A DNA stretch of 64,000 nt. It comes from Geomonas edaphica. GTDB taxonomy: Bacteria; Desulfobacterota; Desulfuromonadia; Geobacterales; Geobacteraceae. A program made the position numbers and the translations under genes. The stretch lies in assembly GCF_004917075.1 (NCBI RefSeq), contig NZ_SSYB01000001.1, positions 186,001-250,000 on the forward strand, in the 5' to 3' direction. Position 1 is the stretch's first letter; the number at the start of each line of letters is the position of its first letter. This document shows, in pieces, positions 9,801-17,525 of the stretch. The notes beneath the pieces are model-generated. The model was not told the DNA's origin, did not search any database, and saw nothing but the letters and a program-made list of their open reading frames with translations.

Positions 9801-10106
9801 GATGGAGGTGATGTTGTTTTCTTTGGAGATCCGCACCATCTTCTTCAGCAGAAACCACCAGGTAAAGGCGGTCAGGGTGGGGCCCAGGTAGACGGGTAGG
9901 AAATCGATCCCGGTGGTGGCGGCCTTCCCGACGCTGCCGTAGAAGGTCCAGGATGTGGCGTAGACCGCGATGGAGAGGGAGTAGACCCAGGCGTTGGCCG
10001 TGATGCTGCGCCCGGCCTTCTGTCGTAGATCGGCGTAGTAGGCGACCAGGAAGAGGAGGGCTATGTAGAGCAGGGCAGTGCCCCAGACCCAGTTAACCTC
10101 AAGCAT
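6873..10106 (-). CDS. Sodium/solute symporter-GAF-PP2C (SpoIIE-type) phosphatase fusion
   Basis: 1077 residues from ATG 10106, which overlaps the stop of the upstream small membrane gene (TGATG). Residues 1 to about 530 are a multi-helix SSS/SLC5-type transporter domain of the sort fused to CbrA-like sensors (WTFYGSVGKAATTG, ENNITSIADFISSRYG, HDGLVAAIALESVVKL). Residues about 670-815 look like a GAF domain, then a charged helix to about 850. Residues about 865-1077 are a PP2C/SpoIIE phosphatase with metal-binding motifs GGDYYDF (876), GDVSGHSVGAAL (895), NAGHTRP (965), YTDGIIEA (1014) and QDDIS (1066). Combining a transporter with this output, rather than a kinase, suggests solute-controlled dephosphorylation of the STAS protein encoded next. 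Confidence 0.9.
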   Translation of the reverse strand: MLEVNWVWGTALLYIALLFLVAYYADLRQKAGRSITANAWVYSLSIAVYATSWTFYGSVGKAATTGIDFLPVYLGPTLTAFTWWFLLKKMVRISKENNITSIADFISSRYGSSQWLGAIITVITLMGVMPYIALQLKAVSTSFTIITGYHDFHLGFMERAYIPSPHPGLFTALLLAVFSVLFGARHLTSTERHDGLVAAIALESVVKLVAMLVVGAFITYFAFDGMGDIFWRMFQKEPHTLARLVTLDATGENSYASMFSILALSMSAVMLLPRQFQVMVLENAHEAHLNSASWRFPAYMFLMNLFVMPIALAGILMTGSNSGADYFVLTLPMRLESPWLALVAFLGGFSASAGMVMVESIAVSTMLLNHVLMPVVIRFRPQSWFPLLLINLKRFGIVLVILLGYLYQSAVGESYMLANMGLISFSAAVQFAPALIGGLYWPRGNKAGAITGLLLGFAVWSYTLLLPSVLQAGGWQTDLLLYGPFGIEFLRPQALFGLTGLDEFTHTLFWSMFMNIAAYLSLSILLGQGEKESEQMNRFVRVFSQEGTPQWETKRLSKPVTIVQFVTLMSKFIGEQQAHAAIADYLGEREIDGKGGVSEFELPNLKRFVEKTLAGSLGGAAAGAVVESYLSDIGSKMEPVFDIFSTVRTSRDQSREALFVRLRASEIMNRSLELDIIMGDLLELLLREFKLDLAVIRLLNEESVLKVRSYRGVGGERITAEDRILEIDTHVGEAFLGRRTEFFNDTAFITKPIAKEIFQKEGIKSFAHIPIASEGAPPVGVLSVFSRSIIGLFTEQFVELLESLAGQLAQAVRIVEEREAKERERRQKEAALLENARVTRDLELAKQIQLSLLPENPPSLPGLRIASRCVPAAHVGGDYYDFFHRSTGVMDVVMGDVSGHSVGAALIMVETRSVLRAQMQESRSPKDLLKLLNELLYEDLTGAELFITMFCARYDGTERALTFANAGHTRPILFRGGTWQELDAEGLILGVEKNVVFEERRTPLEPGDLLFIYTDGIIEAENDAGDFFGVDRLCRLLSGLLKEEPEVVIERVLTEVGNHAWPQPLQDDISMVVMKVA

Positions 10107-10354
10107 CAAAGGTGCCCCTTGGTATCGGCTTCGCGGCGCGCGGCGCGGCTGAAAAGGTAGACGATGAAGATGGAGAAACTCCATCCAACCAGCAGGTACA
10201 GGTAGAGAAGCGGTATCCCGAAGGGGAGATACTCCTTGTTGAAGATGCTGATGAACGGGTAGTTCATCATGACCAGCCCGAGCACAAAGCAGATGACCCA
10301 GGTGTCCTTCAATTTGAGCCGGTGTATTACCAGTTCCTTCATGGTCTTTTTCAT
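10106..10354 (-). CDS. Small two-helix membrane protein, putative symporter subunit
   Basis: 82 residues (MKKTMKELVIHRLKLKDTW...). Two hydrophobic helices are visible: WVICFVLGLVMMNYPFI and GIPLLYLYLLVGWSFSIFIV, joined by a short loop, with a basic tail. Its start overlaps the stop of the upstream kinase gene by ATGA and its stop overlaps the phosphatase start by TGATG, so all three are translationally coupled. Small two-helix proteins encoded before SSS-type transporters (DUF485/DUF4212 class) are known accessory subunits; that role is inferred from position and topology. Confidence 0.8.
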   Translation of the reverse strand: MKKTMKELVIHRLKLKDTWVICFVLGLVMMNYPFISIFNKEYLPFGIPLLYLYLLVGWSFSIFIVYLFSRAARREADTKGHL

Positions 10355-11913
10355 GACAGTATCCCCGCTGCCTCGATCACCAGGTCGACTCCTTGGTGAA
10401 CGGGAAGGGCGCTGTCGACAACGATCGCCTCGCCCGGCTGCGGCGCCTCGAACTCCGCCTGCAGCTGGCGGTAATGTTCCCAACGCGCGTCCGATACCTC
10501 TGCTGCGTCGCTGTTTCGGGCCTCCAGGCGCCGGTGCGCGAGCTCTTCGGAACAGCGCGTCTCGACGATCAGAAACGGCACGCCTAGCCTCATGGCGAGC
10601 TCGCAGAAGCGCTCCCGGTCCGCACTGCGCCGGAAGGTGGCATCCACCACCATCCCTTCACACCGGGAAAGCGAGCGCTCCGCCTCTGTCAGGAGGGCGT
10701 TGTAGGTGGCCTGGTCCATGTCGCTGTTGTAAATCCCGGCGCGGTAGGACTGGATAGGCGCCACTCCCACGATGGCACCGCCGGCCAGTTCCTTGCGTAC
10801 TACGTCGGAACGCTTTAGGGCGAGCCCCAACTCACGGCTGAGCGCGCGGGCGAGCGTGCTCTTGCCGCTTCCGATCATCCCGCAGGTGAGGACGAGCATG
10901 GGTTGCATTCTCGCTCTAAAGGTGTAGCCGCGCGCTAGCCTGAAGTAGCGGATCGCCACGTCCTTGACCGCGGCACGCTCCGTTTGGGTGAGGGACGCGT
11001 GCTCTAGGCGCAGGCTGGTCACCTTGCCCCGCACGAAGGCGCGCTGCGCCTTGTAAAAGTCGAGCAGCGGCGCCATCGCCATGTCTCCGCTAGCCGCCTG
11101 GTAGGCGTTAAGAAGCTCGCTGGCCAGGTCCTTTCGATCGGCGTATTCCAGGTCCATGAGCAGGAAGGCGAGGTCGGCGGCCGTGTCGATGTACCGGAAC
11201 TTCTCGTTGAATTCTATGCAGTCGAAGATGCAAACCGGGTCGGTGAGGCAGATGTTGCCGGAGTGCAGGTCGCCGTCGCAATCCCTGATGAAGCCCCCAC
11301 TCACCCGCTCCCGAAAGAGTGCGTCGTTTCCCTGGAGAAAGGAGGCCACCCACTGCCGGATCTCCGTCATCTGGGCGGCTGAGATGGTGGCATCTACGAA
11401 GTGGGCCGCCTGTCGGAAATTCTGCTCCCAATTCTCGCGTATAACGTCGGTTTCTCCGCAGGCGTCGATCACCGGACCGCGTTCAGCCTCCTCGTGGAAA
11501 CGCGCTACCACCTGTGCGATGCGCGTCATGTCGCCGGCGTCGACGTTTCCTTCGGCAAGGAGCCTGTCGAGCATGCGTTCCTGCGGCAGGCGCCGCATCT
11601 TCACCGCGTAGTCGAGCAACGGACCGGTACCGCCGAAACAGGGGCCGTCCGTGGTGTCGCGCAGTTCGACAACGCCCAGGTAGACCTCGGGACAAAGACG
11701 GCGGTTCAGGCGCACTTCCTCGTTGCAGTAGAAGCGGCGCCGGTCGAGAGTGGTGAAGTCGAGAAAGCCGTAATTTACCGCCTTTTTCACCTTGTAGACG
11801 AAGTTATCGGTGAGGAATATGAAGGAGACGTGCGTCTCTACCAGGCGCACTTCCGTCGTCGGGTCCGGGTAGGCCTTAGCTTCAAATAGCGATTTTATAA
11901 CGCTTCGGATCAT
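10351..11913 (-). CDS. APH-like kinase domain fused to AAA (P-loop) kinase domain
   Basis: 520 residues with two parts. Residues 1 to about 300 resemble aminoglycoside phosphotransferase/choline-kinase folds, with the catalytic loop DGDLHSGN at about 213-220 and the metal-site IFDCIEFN just after. Residues about 335-520 are a P-loop kinase of the AAA_33/zeta-toxin-like class with Walker A GMIGSGKST at about 345-353. Such two-domain proteins are widespread and mostly uncharacterised; there is no reason to infer antibiotic resistance. The gene leads the minus-strand operon and is coupled by ATGA to the small membrane protein, so a role in the same signalling or uptake process is plausible. Confidence 0.85.
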   Translation of the reverse strand: MIRSVIKSLFEAKAYPDPTTEVRLVETHVSFIFLTDNFVYKVKKAVNYGFLDFTTLDRRRFYCNEEVRLNRRLCPEVYLGVVELRDTTDGPCFGGTGPLLDYAVKMRRLPQERMLDRLLAEGNVDAGDMTRIAQVVARFHEEAERGPVIDACGETDVIRENWEQNFRQAAHFVDATISAAQMTEIRQWVASFLQGNDALFRERVSGGFIRDCDGDLHSGNICLTDPVCIFDCIEFNEKFRYIDTAADLAFLLMDLEYADRKDLASELLNAYQAASGDMAMAPLLDFYKAQRAFVRGKVTSLRLEHASLTQTERAAVKDVAIRYFRLARGYTFRARMQPMLVLTCGMIGSGKSTLARALSRELGLALKRSDVVRKELAGGAIVGVAPIQSYRAGIYNSDMDQATYNALLTEAERSLSRCEGMVVDATFRRSADRERFCELAMRLGVPFLIVETRCSEELAHRRLEARNSDAAEVSDARWEHYRQLQAEFEAPQPGEAIVVDSALPVHQGVDLVIEAAGILS

Positions 11914-11947
11914 CGTTTTACCTGTAAGATGATGATTTCATTTGAGA

Positions 11948-11975
11948 ATAGTACCATACCGCATTTGAGGCGCAA
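11948..11975 (-). promoter_or_regulatory. Possible promoter of the kinase-symporter-partner-switch operon
   Basis: On the minus strand TTGCGC (11975-11970), a 16-nt spacer and TACTAT (11953-11948) precede the ATG at 11913. The match is modest. Confidence 0.3.
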
Positions 11976-12044
11976 CCGCCTAAAATGCAGCTAAATGTTG
12001 TTTGACGCTGCTACCTATTTATGCTAGCTTTCATGGTAATTAAC

Positions 12045-12090
12045 CGCGCCACCCACGGATACTGTATCCAGAGAGGGTGCCGCGTTTTTT
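12045..12090 (+). terminator. Terminator-like hairpin in the leader of the TPR lipoprotein gene
   Basis: CGCGCCACCC pairs nearly completely with GGGTGCCGCG, and an inner stem GGATAC/GTATCC sits between; six T follow at 12085-12090. It ends 39 nt before the ATG at 12130 and points toward that gene. The opposite neighbour is divergent, so it cannot end an upstream gene in the same direction. It may be an attenuator or the expression platform of an unrecognised leader RNA. Confidence 0.5.
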
Positions 12091-12129
12091 AGGTTTTTGC
12101 CCCAAATCTACCGAAGCCACAGGTACCCC

Positions 12130-13848
12130 ATGACCAAGAAGTGTCTGCCACTCCTTTTTCTACCCCTGTTGATCAACGCCTGCGCCACCGAGCAAGCTTC
12201 GGTTTCGAAGCCGCTTGCCGATCTAGGCGTCATCACCGCGCCGACTCCGCCCCCCGGTGGCGGGAAGACCATGTACCTGTTCGCTCTAGCGAGGTTGCGG
12301 GCGGCCGAAGGTGACCTGGACGCCGCGCAGGTCTTGCTGCGGGAGGGGATAGCGGCCGACCCGAACTCCGCATTCCTGCATCACACCTCGGCCCAGATCT
12401 ACCTACAGCAAAACCGTCCTGAAGAAGCGCTTGCTGAGTGCCAGGCGGCCATCGGCATCGACCCCTCGTCCGTGCCGGCACAGCTTCTTTGCGGCAACAT
12501 CCTGATGACGCTGCAGCGCGAAAAAGAGGCGGTCCAGCACTACAAGAAGGTGATCGAGCTCGACCCTTCCAAGGAAGACGTCTACCTGCACGTCGCCATC
12601 TACTACCTGAAGAGCTTCGAGTACGAGCAGGCGGTGGACACGCTGAAGTCGCTGGTGAAGGCTTCGCCCGACTCGGCGCTCGGGTACTACTACCTGGCGA
12701 AGACCTACGAGCAGATGCGTCTGCCGAAGGAGGCGCTCTCCTATTACAAGAAGGCCATCGAGATAAAGCCGGACTTCGAGCAGGCCCTGATCGAGATGGG
12801 CATCTCCCAAGAGACCCAGGGGCTCATCCCGGACGCGATCGATAGTTACAAAGACCTTCTTGAGATCAACCCGAACAACGCAAACGTGATCCAGCACCTC
12901 GTGCAGCTTTACATCCAGCAGAAGCGCCTCGACGAGGCCCTCGCCCTGTTGCAGCAAAAAGGCGGGCGCTCGCTGGAGAATTCGCGCAAGATCGGGCTTT
13001 TGCTGCTTGAGCTTGAGCGCTACGACGAGGCCATCAAGGTCTTCCAGGATATCCTCAAGGCCGAGCCGGACGCGCAGCAGGTCCGTTTCTATCTCGCCAG
13101 CGCCTTCGAGGAGAAAGAGGACGTAGATCAGGCCATCGAGCAGTTCCAGATGATCCCGCGGGACTCCGCCTATTACCTGGATTCCCTTGGGCACCTGGCC
13201 TACCTGTACAAGGAGAAGGGGCACCCGGAAAAGGGGGTAACCCTGCTCCTGGAGGAGATTGCCAAGCAGCCTTCCCGCATCGAAGCGTACCTGCACCTGG
13301 CCGGCTTTTACGAGTCAATGGAGCAGTACCAGCTCGGCATCAATACCCTGAAGTCGATGGACGTGAAACTCCAGGCGGACCCGCGCGTCCTGTTCCGGCT
13401 GGGGATCATGTACGACAAGCTGGGACAGAAGGAACTCTCCGTCGACATGATGAAGAAGGTCATCGCGGCGACCCCGAACGACGCGCAGGCACTCAATTAC
13501 CTTGGGTACACCTATGCGGAGATGGGGGTGAACTTGGACGAGGCGCTCACCTACCTTAAAAAGGCGGTCGAGCTGAAGCCTGACGACGGGTTCATTCTGG
13601 ACAGCCTCGGGTGGACCTACTTCAAGCTCAAGCGCTACAACGATGCGGTTACCCAGCTCGAGCGTGCGGTCGAGCTTTCCGACGGTGACGCCATCGTCAT
13701 GGGGCACCTGGCCGACGCTTACTGCGCCGTCCGCGCCTACAAGAAGGCACTGCCGCTCTACAAAAAGCTGCAGAAGATGGAGCCGGAGCAAAGCGCCGAG
13801 CTCGCCGAGAAGATCAAACACTGCCGACAGGAAGCCGGCGAGAAATGA
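12130..13848 (+). CDS. TPR-repeat lipoprotein
   Basis: 572 residues from ATG 12130, chosen because it gives a lipoprotein signal peptide (MTKKCLPLLFLPLLINAC, lipobox INAC). From about residue 40 the protein is a continuous array of tetratricopeptide repeats, for example PEEALAECQAAIGIDPSS, KEAVQHYKKVIELDPSKEDV, EALSYYKKAIEIKPDFEQA and EALTYLKKAVELKPDDGFIL. It should be membrane-anchored facing the periplasm and act as a scaffold; no catalytic domain is present. The following solute-binding protein gene overlaps by ATGA, so the two are co-translated and may function together. Confidence 0.9.
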   Translation: MTKKCLPLLFLPLLINACATEQASVSKPLADLGVITAPTPPPGGGKTMYLFALARLRAAEGDLDAAQVLLREGIAADPNSAFLHHTSAQIYLQQNRPEEALAECQAAIGIDPSSVPAQLLCGNILMTLQREKEAVQHYKKVIELDPSKEDVYLHVAIYYLKSFEYEQAVDTLKSLVKASPDSALGYYYLAKTYEQMRLPKEALSYYKKAIEIKPDFEQALIEMGISQETQGLIPDAIDSYKDLLEINPNNANVIQHLVQLYIQQKRLDEALALLQQKGGRSLENSRKIGLLLLELERYDEAIKVFQDILKAEPDAQQVRFYLASAFEEKEDVDQAIEQFQMIPRDSAYYLDSLGHLAYLYKEKGHPEKGVTLLLEEIAKQPSRIEAYLHLAGFYESMEQYQLGINTLKSMDVKLQADPRVLFRLGIMYDKLGQKELSVDMMKKVIAATPNDAQALNYLGYTYAEMGVNLDEALTYLKKAVELKPDDGFILDSLGWTYFKLKRYNDAVTQLERAVELSDGDAIVMGHLADAYCAVRAYKKALPLYKKLQKMEPEQSAELAEKIKHCRQEAGEK

Positions 13849-15437
13849 TCCCGCTGCGTCGTCTTCTCCTCCTCGTCCTTCTGACGCTGACCGCCTGCAG
13901 CCAGGGTGCGCCTGCGGACCGGGCCGGGAGCCGTGGACCAGGCGCCAATGGTTCCTCCTTCGTCACCGGGAGTATCGGGGAGCCTTCAACCCTCATCCCG
14001 ACCCTCGCTACTGACACCTCGTCGAGCGACATCGCCGGGCTCGTCTACAACGGCCTGGTCCGCTACGACAAGAACTTGAAGCTCGAGGGGGACTTGGCTG
14101 AGTCCTGGGAGGTCTCCCCGGACGGCCTGCAGATCACCTTCCACCTGCGCCGCGGCGTGAAATGGCATGACGGCAAGGATTTTACTTCGCGCGACGTGCT
14201 CTACACCTACCGCGTCACCGTCGACCCCAAGACCCCGACCGCCTACGCCGAGGATTTCAAGCAGGTGCAGAGCGCGCAGGCCCCGGACGCCTACACCTTC
14301 AAGGTACGCTACGCGAAGCCTTTCGCACCTGCGCTCGCCTCCTGGGGGATGAACATCCTCCCCGCCCATCTGCTTGAGGGCAGGGACATCACCAAGAGTC
14401 CGCTCGCCCGGAGCCCGATCGGCACCGGCCCGTACATCTTCAAGGAGTGGATCCCCGGGCAGCGCCTTATCCTCGAAGCGAATCCGAACTACTGGGAGGG
14501 GAAGCCGCGCCTTTCCCGCTACGTCTATCGCATCATCCCCGACAGTTCCACCATGTACATGGAGCTGAAGGCTGGCGGGGTCGACATGATGGGGCTCTCC
14601 CCGGTGCAGTACCAGCGCCAGACCAATACCAAGGAGTTCCTGGCGCGCTTCAACAAGTACCGCTATCCGGCCTCCGCCTACACCTACCTCGGTTACAACC
14701 TGCGCCTTCCCATGTTCCAGGACGCGAGGGTGCGCCGGGCGATTACCTGTGCCATCAACAAGGAAGAGATCATCCAGGGGGTGCTACTCGGGATGGGGCA
14801 GATCGCCCATGGCCCCTACAAGCCAGGGACCTGGGCCTACAAGGCGAAGGTGGAAAACGACCCCGGCTACGACCCGGCACGCGCCCAGGCGCTATTGCGT
14901 GAGGCGGGCTACGTCATGGGGGCGGACGGCATCCTCACGAAGGACGGCAAGCCGCTCAGCTTCACCATCCTAACCAACCAGGGGAACGACCAGCGTCTTA
15001 AGGCGGCCCAGATCATCCAGATGCGGCTGAAGCGCGTCGGCATCGACGTGAAGATCCGCGTGGTGGAATGGGCGTCGTTTCTCACCAACTTCATCGACAA
15101 GGGGAAGTTCGAGGCGGTGCTCCTCGGGTGGACCATCTCCCAGGACCCGGACCTGTTCGACGTCTGGCACTCCTCGAAGACCGGCCCTAAGGAACTCAAC
15201 TTCATCAACTACAAAAACCCCGAGCTGGACCGGCTCATCGTGGAGGGGAGGGGGACCTTCGATATGGAGAAGCGGCGCGACTGCTACTACCGCATCCAGG
15301 AGATCCTCGCGAAGGACCAGCCCTACACCTTCCTGTACGTCCCTGACGCCCTGCCGGTGGTCTCCTCCAGGATAAAGGGGATCGAACCGGCACCAGCGGG
15401 GATCATGCATAACTTCATCAAGTGGTACGTCGAATAG
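13845..15437 (+). CDS. Oligopeptide-type ABC transporter substrate-binding lipoprotein (SBP family 5)
   Basis: 530 residues. The signal peptide MIPLRRLLLLVLLTLTACSQ has a lipobox (LTAC). The mature protein follows SBP_bac_5 architecture: VYNGLVRYDKNLKLEGDLAESW, FHLRRGVKWHDGKDFTSRDV, the segment with SPIGTGPYIFKEWIPGQ, and the C-terminal region with LLGWTISQDPDLFDVWHS. These proteins deliver peptides, nickel or similar small ligands to the permeases; the ligand is not predictable. The gene overlaps the TPR lipoprotein by ATGA and is followed by the two permease genes. Confidence 0.93.
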   Translation: MIPLRRLLLLVLLTLTACSQGAPADRAGSRGPGANGSSFVTGSIGEPSTLIPTLATDTSSSDIAGLVYNGLVRYDKNLKLEGDLAESWEVSPDGLQITFHLRRGVKWHDGKDFTSRDVLYTYRVTVDPKTPTAYAEDFKQVQSAQAPDAYTFKVRYAKPFAPALASWGMNILPAHLLEGRDITKSPLARSPIGTGPYIFKEWIPGQRLILEANPNYWEGKPRLSRYVYRIIPDSSTMYMELKAGGVDMMGLSPVQYQRQTNTKEFLARFNKYRYPASAYTYLGYNLRLPMFQDARVRRAITCAINKEEIIQGVLLGMGQIAHGPYKPGTWAYKAKVENDPGYDPARAQALLREAGYVMGADGILTKDGKPLSFTILTNQGNDQRLKAAQIIQMRLKRVGIDVKIRVVEWASFLTNFIDKGKFEAVLLGWTISQDPDLFDVWHSSKTGPKELNFINYKNPELDRLIVEGRGTFDMEKRRDCYYRIQEILAKDQPYTFLYVPDALPVVSSRIKGIEPAPAGIMHNFIKWYVE

Positions 15438-15440
15438 CAA

Positions 15441-15468
15441 TTGACGATTGACAGTTGACGATTGACAG
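15441..15468 (+). repeat. Perfect tandem duplication of TTGACGATTGACAG
   Basis: Two adjacent identical 14-bp copies (15441-15454 and 15455-15468) lie between the binding-protein stop and the first permease gene. Each copy itself contains two TTGAC/ATTGAC elements. No hairpin or gene is evident in this 67-bp gap. Confidence 0.7.
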
Positions 15469-15504
15469 CGAAGCTCTGGTACATCTCCACTACTTCAGAG
15501 AACT

Positions 15505-16485
15505 ATGGCCAACTACCTGATAAAACGCATACTCATGCTGATTCCGCTGCTCCTTGGGATCACGCTGATCACCTTTACGGTGATCCATCTCGCACCGGGC
15601 GAACCGGTAGAGATGCAGACGGCGATGAGCCCGAAGGTCTCGGCTCAGTCGCGGGCACGGCTGCGCGAGTTCTACGGACTGGACAAGCCGCTGCACGTGC
15701 AGTACGGCAAGTGGCTCGGGAACCTCTCCCGGCTCGACTTCGGCCGCTCCTTCGCGCCGGACAACCGACCGGTACTCGACAAGATAAAGGAAAGGATCCC
15801 GATCACCATCTCGCTCAACGTGATCGCGCTGATCCTCGAATTCGGTCTGGCACTTCCCATCGGCATCCTGGCGGCAGTGCACCGCGACACGCTGCTCGAC
15901 CGCGCCATATCGGTCTTTGTCTTCGTAGGATTTGCCGTGCCGACCTTCTGGCTGGCGCTTCTTTGCATGTACTTCTTCGGGGTGAAGCTCTCCTGGCTGC
16001 CGATCTCGGGCATACACTCGCTTGGCAGCGAACAGCTCCCCTTTTTCGGGCGCGTTCTCGATCTCGGGAAACACCTGGTGCTTCCCATCGCCATCGCCAC
16101 CTTCGGTAGCCTTGCCGGGCTGTCGCGCTACATGCGCTCCACCATGATCGAGGTGCTTTCACAGGACTACATCACCACCGCCCGCGCCAAGGGGGTGAAG
16201 GAGCGGGTGGTCATCTACCGGCACGCCCTGAAGAACGCGCTGCTCCCGGTGATCACCCTGCTAGGCTTTTCGCTCCCCGCCCTGATCGGCGGCAGCGTCA
16301 TCTTCGAGACCATTTTTTCCATCCCCGGGATGGGGCAGCTCTTCTACCAAGGCGTCATGGCGCGCGACTATCCGCTCGTCATGGGGATCCTGGTCATCGG
16401 CGCCTGCCTCACCCTGATCGGAAACCTCCTGGCCGACCTGAGCTACGCCCTCGCCGATCCCAGGATCAGGCACGGAAAGGGGTAG
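15505..16485 (+). CDS. ABC transporter permease, DppB/OppB type
   Basis: 326 residues. The N-terminus [20 protein letters not shown] and the segment [13 protein letters not shown] are typical of DppB. Six hydrophobic helices are apparent. The coupling-loop EAA motif is [29 protein letters not shown]. The C-terminal part carries [24 protein letters not shown], a hallmark of the family. It should form a heterodimeric channel with the next gene product in the inner membrane. Confidence 0.94.
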   Translation: MANYLIKRILMLIPLLLGITLITFTVIHLAPGEPVEMQTAMSPKVSAQSRARLREFYGLDKPLHVQYGKWLGNLSRLDFGRSFAPDNRPVLDKIKERIPITISLNVIALILEFGLALPIGILAAVHRDTLLDRAISVFVFVGFAVPTFWLALLCMYFFGVKLSWLPISGIHSLGSEQLPFFGRVLDLGKHLVLPIAIATFGSLAGLSRYMRSTMIEVLSQDYITTARAKGVKERVVIYRHALKNALLPVITLLGFSLPALIGGSVIFETIFSIPGMGQLFYQGVMARDYPLVMGILVIGACLTLIGNLLADLSYALADPRIRHGKG

Positions 16486-16488
16486 GGG

Positions 16489-17373
16489 ATGCGGATATCG
16501 TCGCTTCATGGAGGGGGCATGCGTGACAAGGTGAGCAGCCCGGCCAGGGAGTTCTGGGAGCGTTTCACGACCAACCGCTTTGCGACCGCGGGGCTCGTAG
16601 TCATCGCGGTGTTGTTCCTGCTGTCTTTGGCGGCAGCCGCTGTGACGCCTTACAGCCCGGACACCATCGACGCGTGGCACGTGCTCCTGCCTCCCTCAAC
16701 GGCACACTGGTTCGGCACCGATGAGTTGGGGCGCGACGTCTTCACCCGCGTCGTCTACGGCGCGCGCGTCTCCCTGAAGGTCGGTTTCGTCGCGGTCGGC
16801 ATCGCCGTCGTCGTCGGTACGGTGGTGGGGCTCTTCGCCGGGTTCTATGGCGGCTGGATCGATTCGGTGCTGATGCGGATCGTCGACATCATGCTCTGCT
16901 TCCCGACCTTCTTCTTGATCCTTGCCGTCATCGCCATGCTGGAGCCTTCCATCTGGTACATCATGGTGATCATCGGACTTACCGGATGGATGGGGGTGGC
17001 GCGTCTGGTGCGTGCCGAGGTTCTCTCCTTGAAGAGCCGTGACTTCATCCTGGCCGCCCGCGTGCTCGGGGCGTCGGATCTGCGCATCATCTTCCGCCAT
17101 GTTCTCCCCAACGCGCTTTCGCCGGTGCTGGTTTCTGCGACGCTCGGGGTGGCCGGCGCCATACTCACCGAGTCGGCGCTTTCCTTCCTCGGTATCGGGG
17201 TGCAGCCGCCGACGCCCAGTTGGGGTAACATCCTGACCTCCGGCAAGGACTACATAGAATTCGCTTGGTGGCTTTCCCTTTTCCCGGGGCTTGCCATCCT
17301 GGTAACCGTGCTCTCCTACAACCTGGTAGGGGAGGGGATCCGCGACGCACTCGACCCGAGAAGGCGAGGCTAA
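16489..17373 (+). CDS. ABC transporter permease, DppC/OppC type
   Basis: 294 residues from ATG 16489, three nt after the previous stop; an alternative ATG at 16519 (MRDKVSSPAREFWERF) has a stronger GGAGGGGG site and could be the true start. DppC features include FWERFTTNRFATAGLVVIAV, HWFGTDELGRDVFTRVVYGARVSL, the EAA loop LVRAEVLSLKSRDFILAARVLGA and FLGIGVQPPTPSWGNIL. The two ATPase genes (dppD/dppF) that normally follow are absent; the next gene is unrelated. The importer must use ATPases encoded elsewhere. Confidence 0.94.
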   Translation: MRISSLHGGGMRDKVSSPAREFWERFTTNRFATAGLVVIAVLFLLSLAAAAVTPYSPDTIDAWHVLLPPSTAHWFGTDELGRDVFTRVVYGARVSLKVGFVAVGIAVVVGTVVGLFAGFYGGWIDSVLMRIVDIMLCFPTFFLILAVIAMLEPSIWYIMVIIGLTGWMGVARLVRAEVLSLKSRDFILAARVLGASDLRIIFRHVLPNALSPVLVSATLGVAGAILTESALSFLGIGVQPPTPSWGNILTSGKDYIEFAWWLSLFPGLAILVTVLSYNLVGEGIRDALDPRRRG

Positions 17374-17376
17374 CGG

Positions 17377-17503
17377 CCGTTCAACGTTCAACGTTCTGCG
17401 TTCCACAAGATGCCGTCTCGTGGCACCGTACGATTTGGCTGCCGCCACGATGCAGGGGCGGACAAGGAAAGCCGTGGCGAACGTTGAGCGCTGAACGTTG
17501 AAC
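17377..17503. repeat. GTTCAACGTTC inverted-repeat element
   Basis: Left arm 17377-17396 contains GTTCAACGTTCAACGTTC; right arm 17479-17503 contains GAACGTTGAGCGCTGAACG then TTGAAC in opposite orientation. The intervening roughly 80 bp hold nothing recognisable. A related copy lies at 18043-18070 beyond the next gene. Confidence 0.6.
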
Positions 17504-17525
17504 ATCTTTAGAGAAAGAGGTGCAC

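Noticed and set aside
10351..11913. Aminoglycoside resistance gene
   Set aside because: The APH-like fold is fused to a P-loop kinase and sits in a signalling operon; this widespread architecture is not a resistance determinant.
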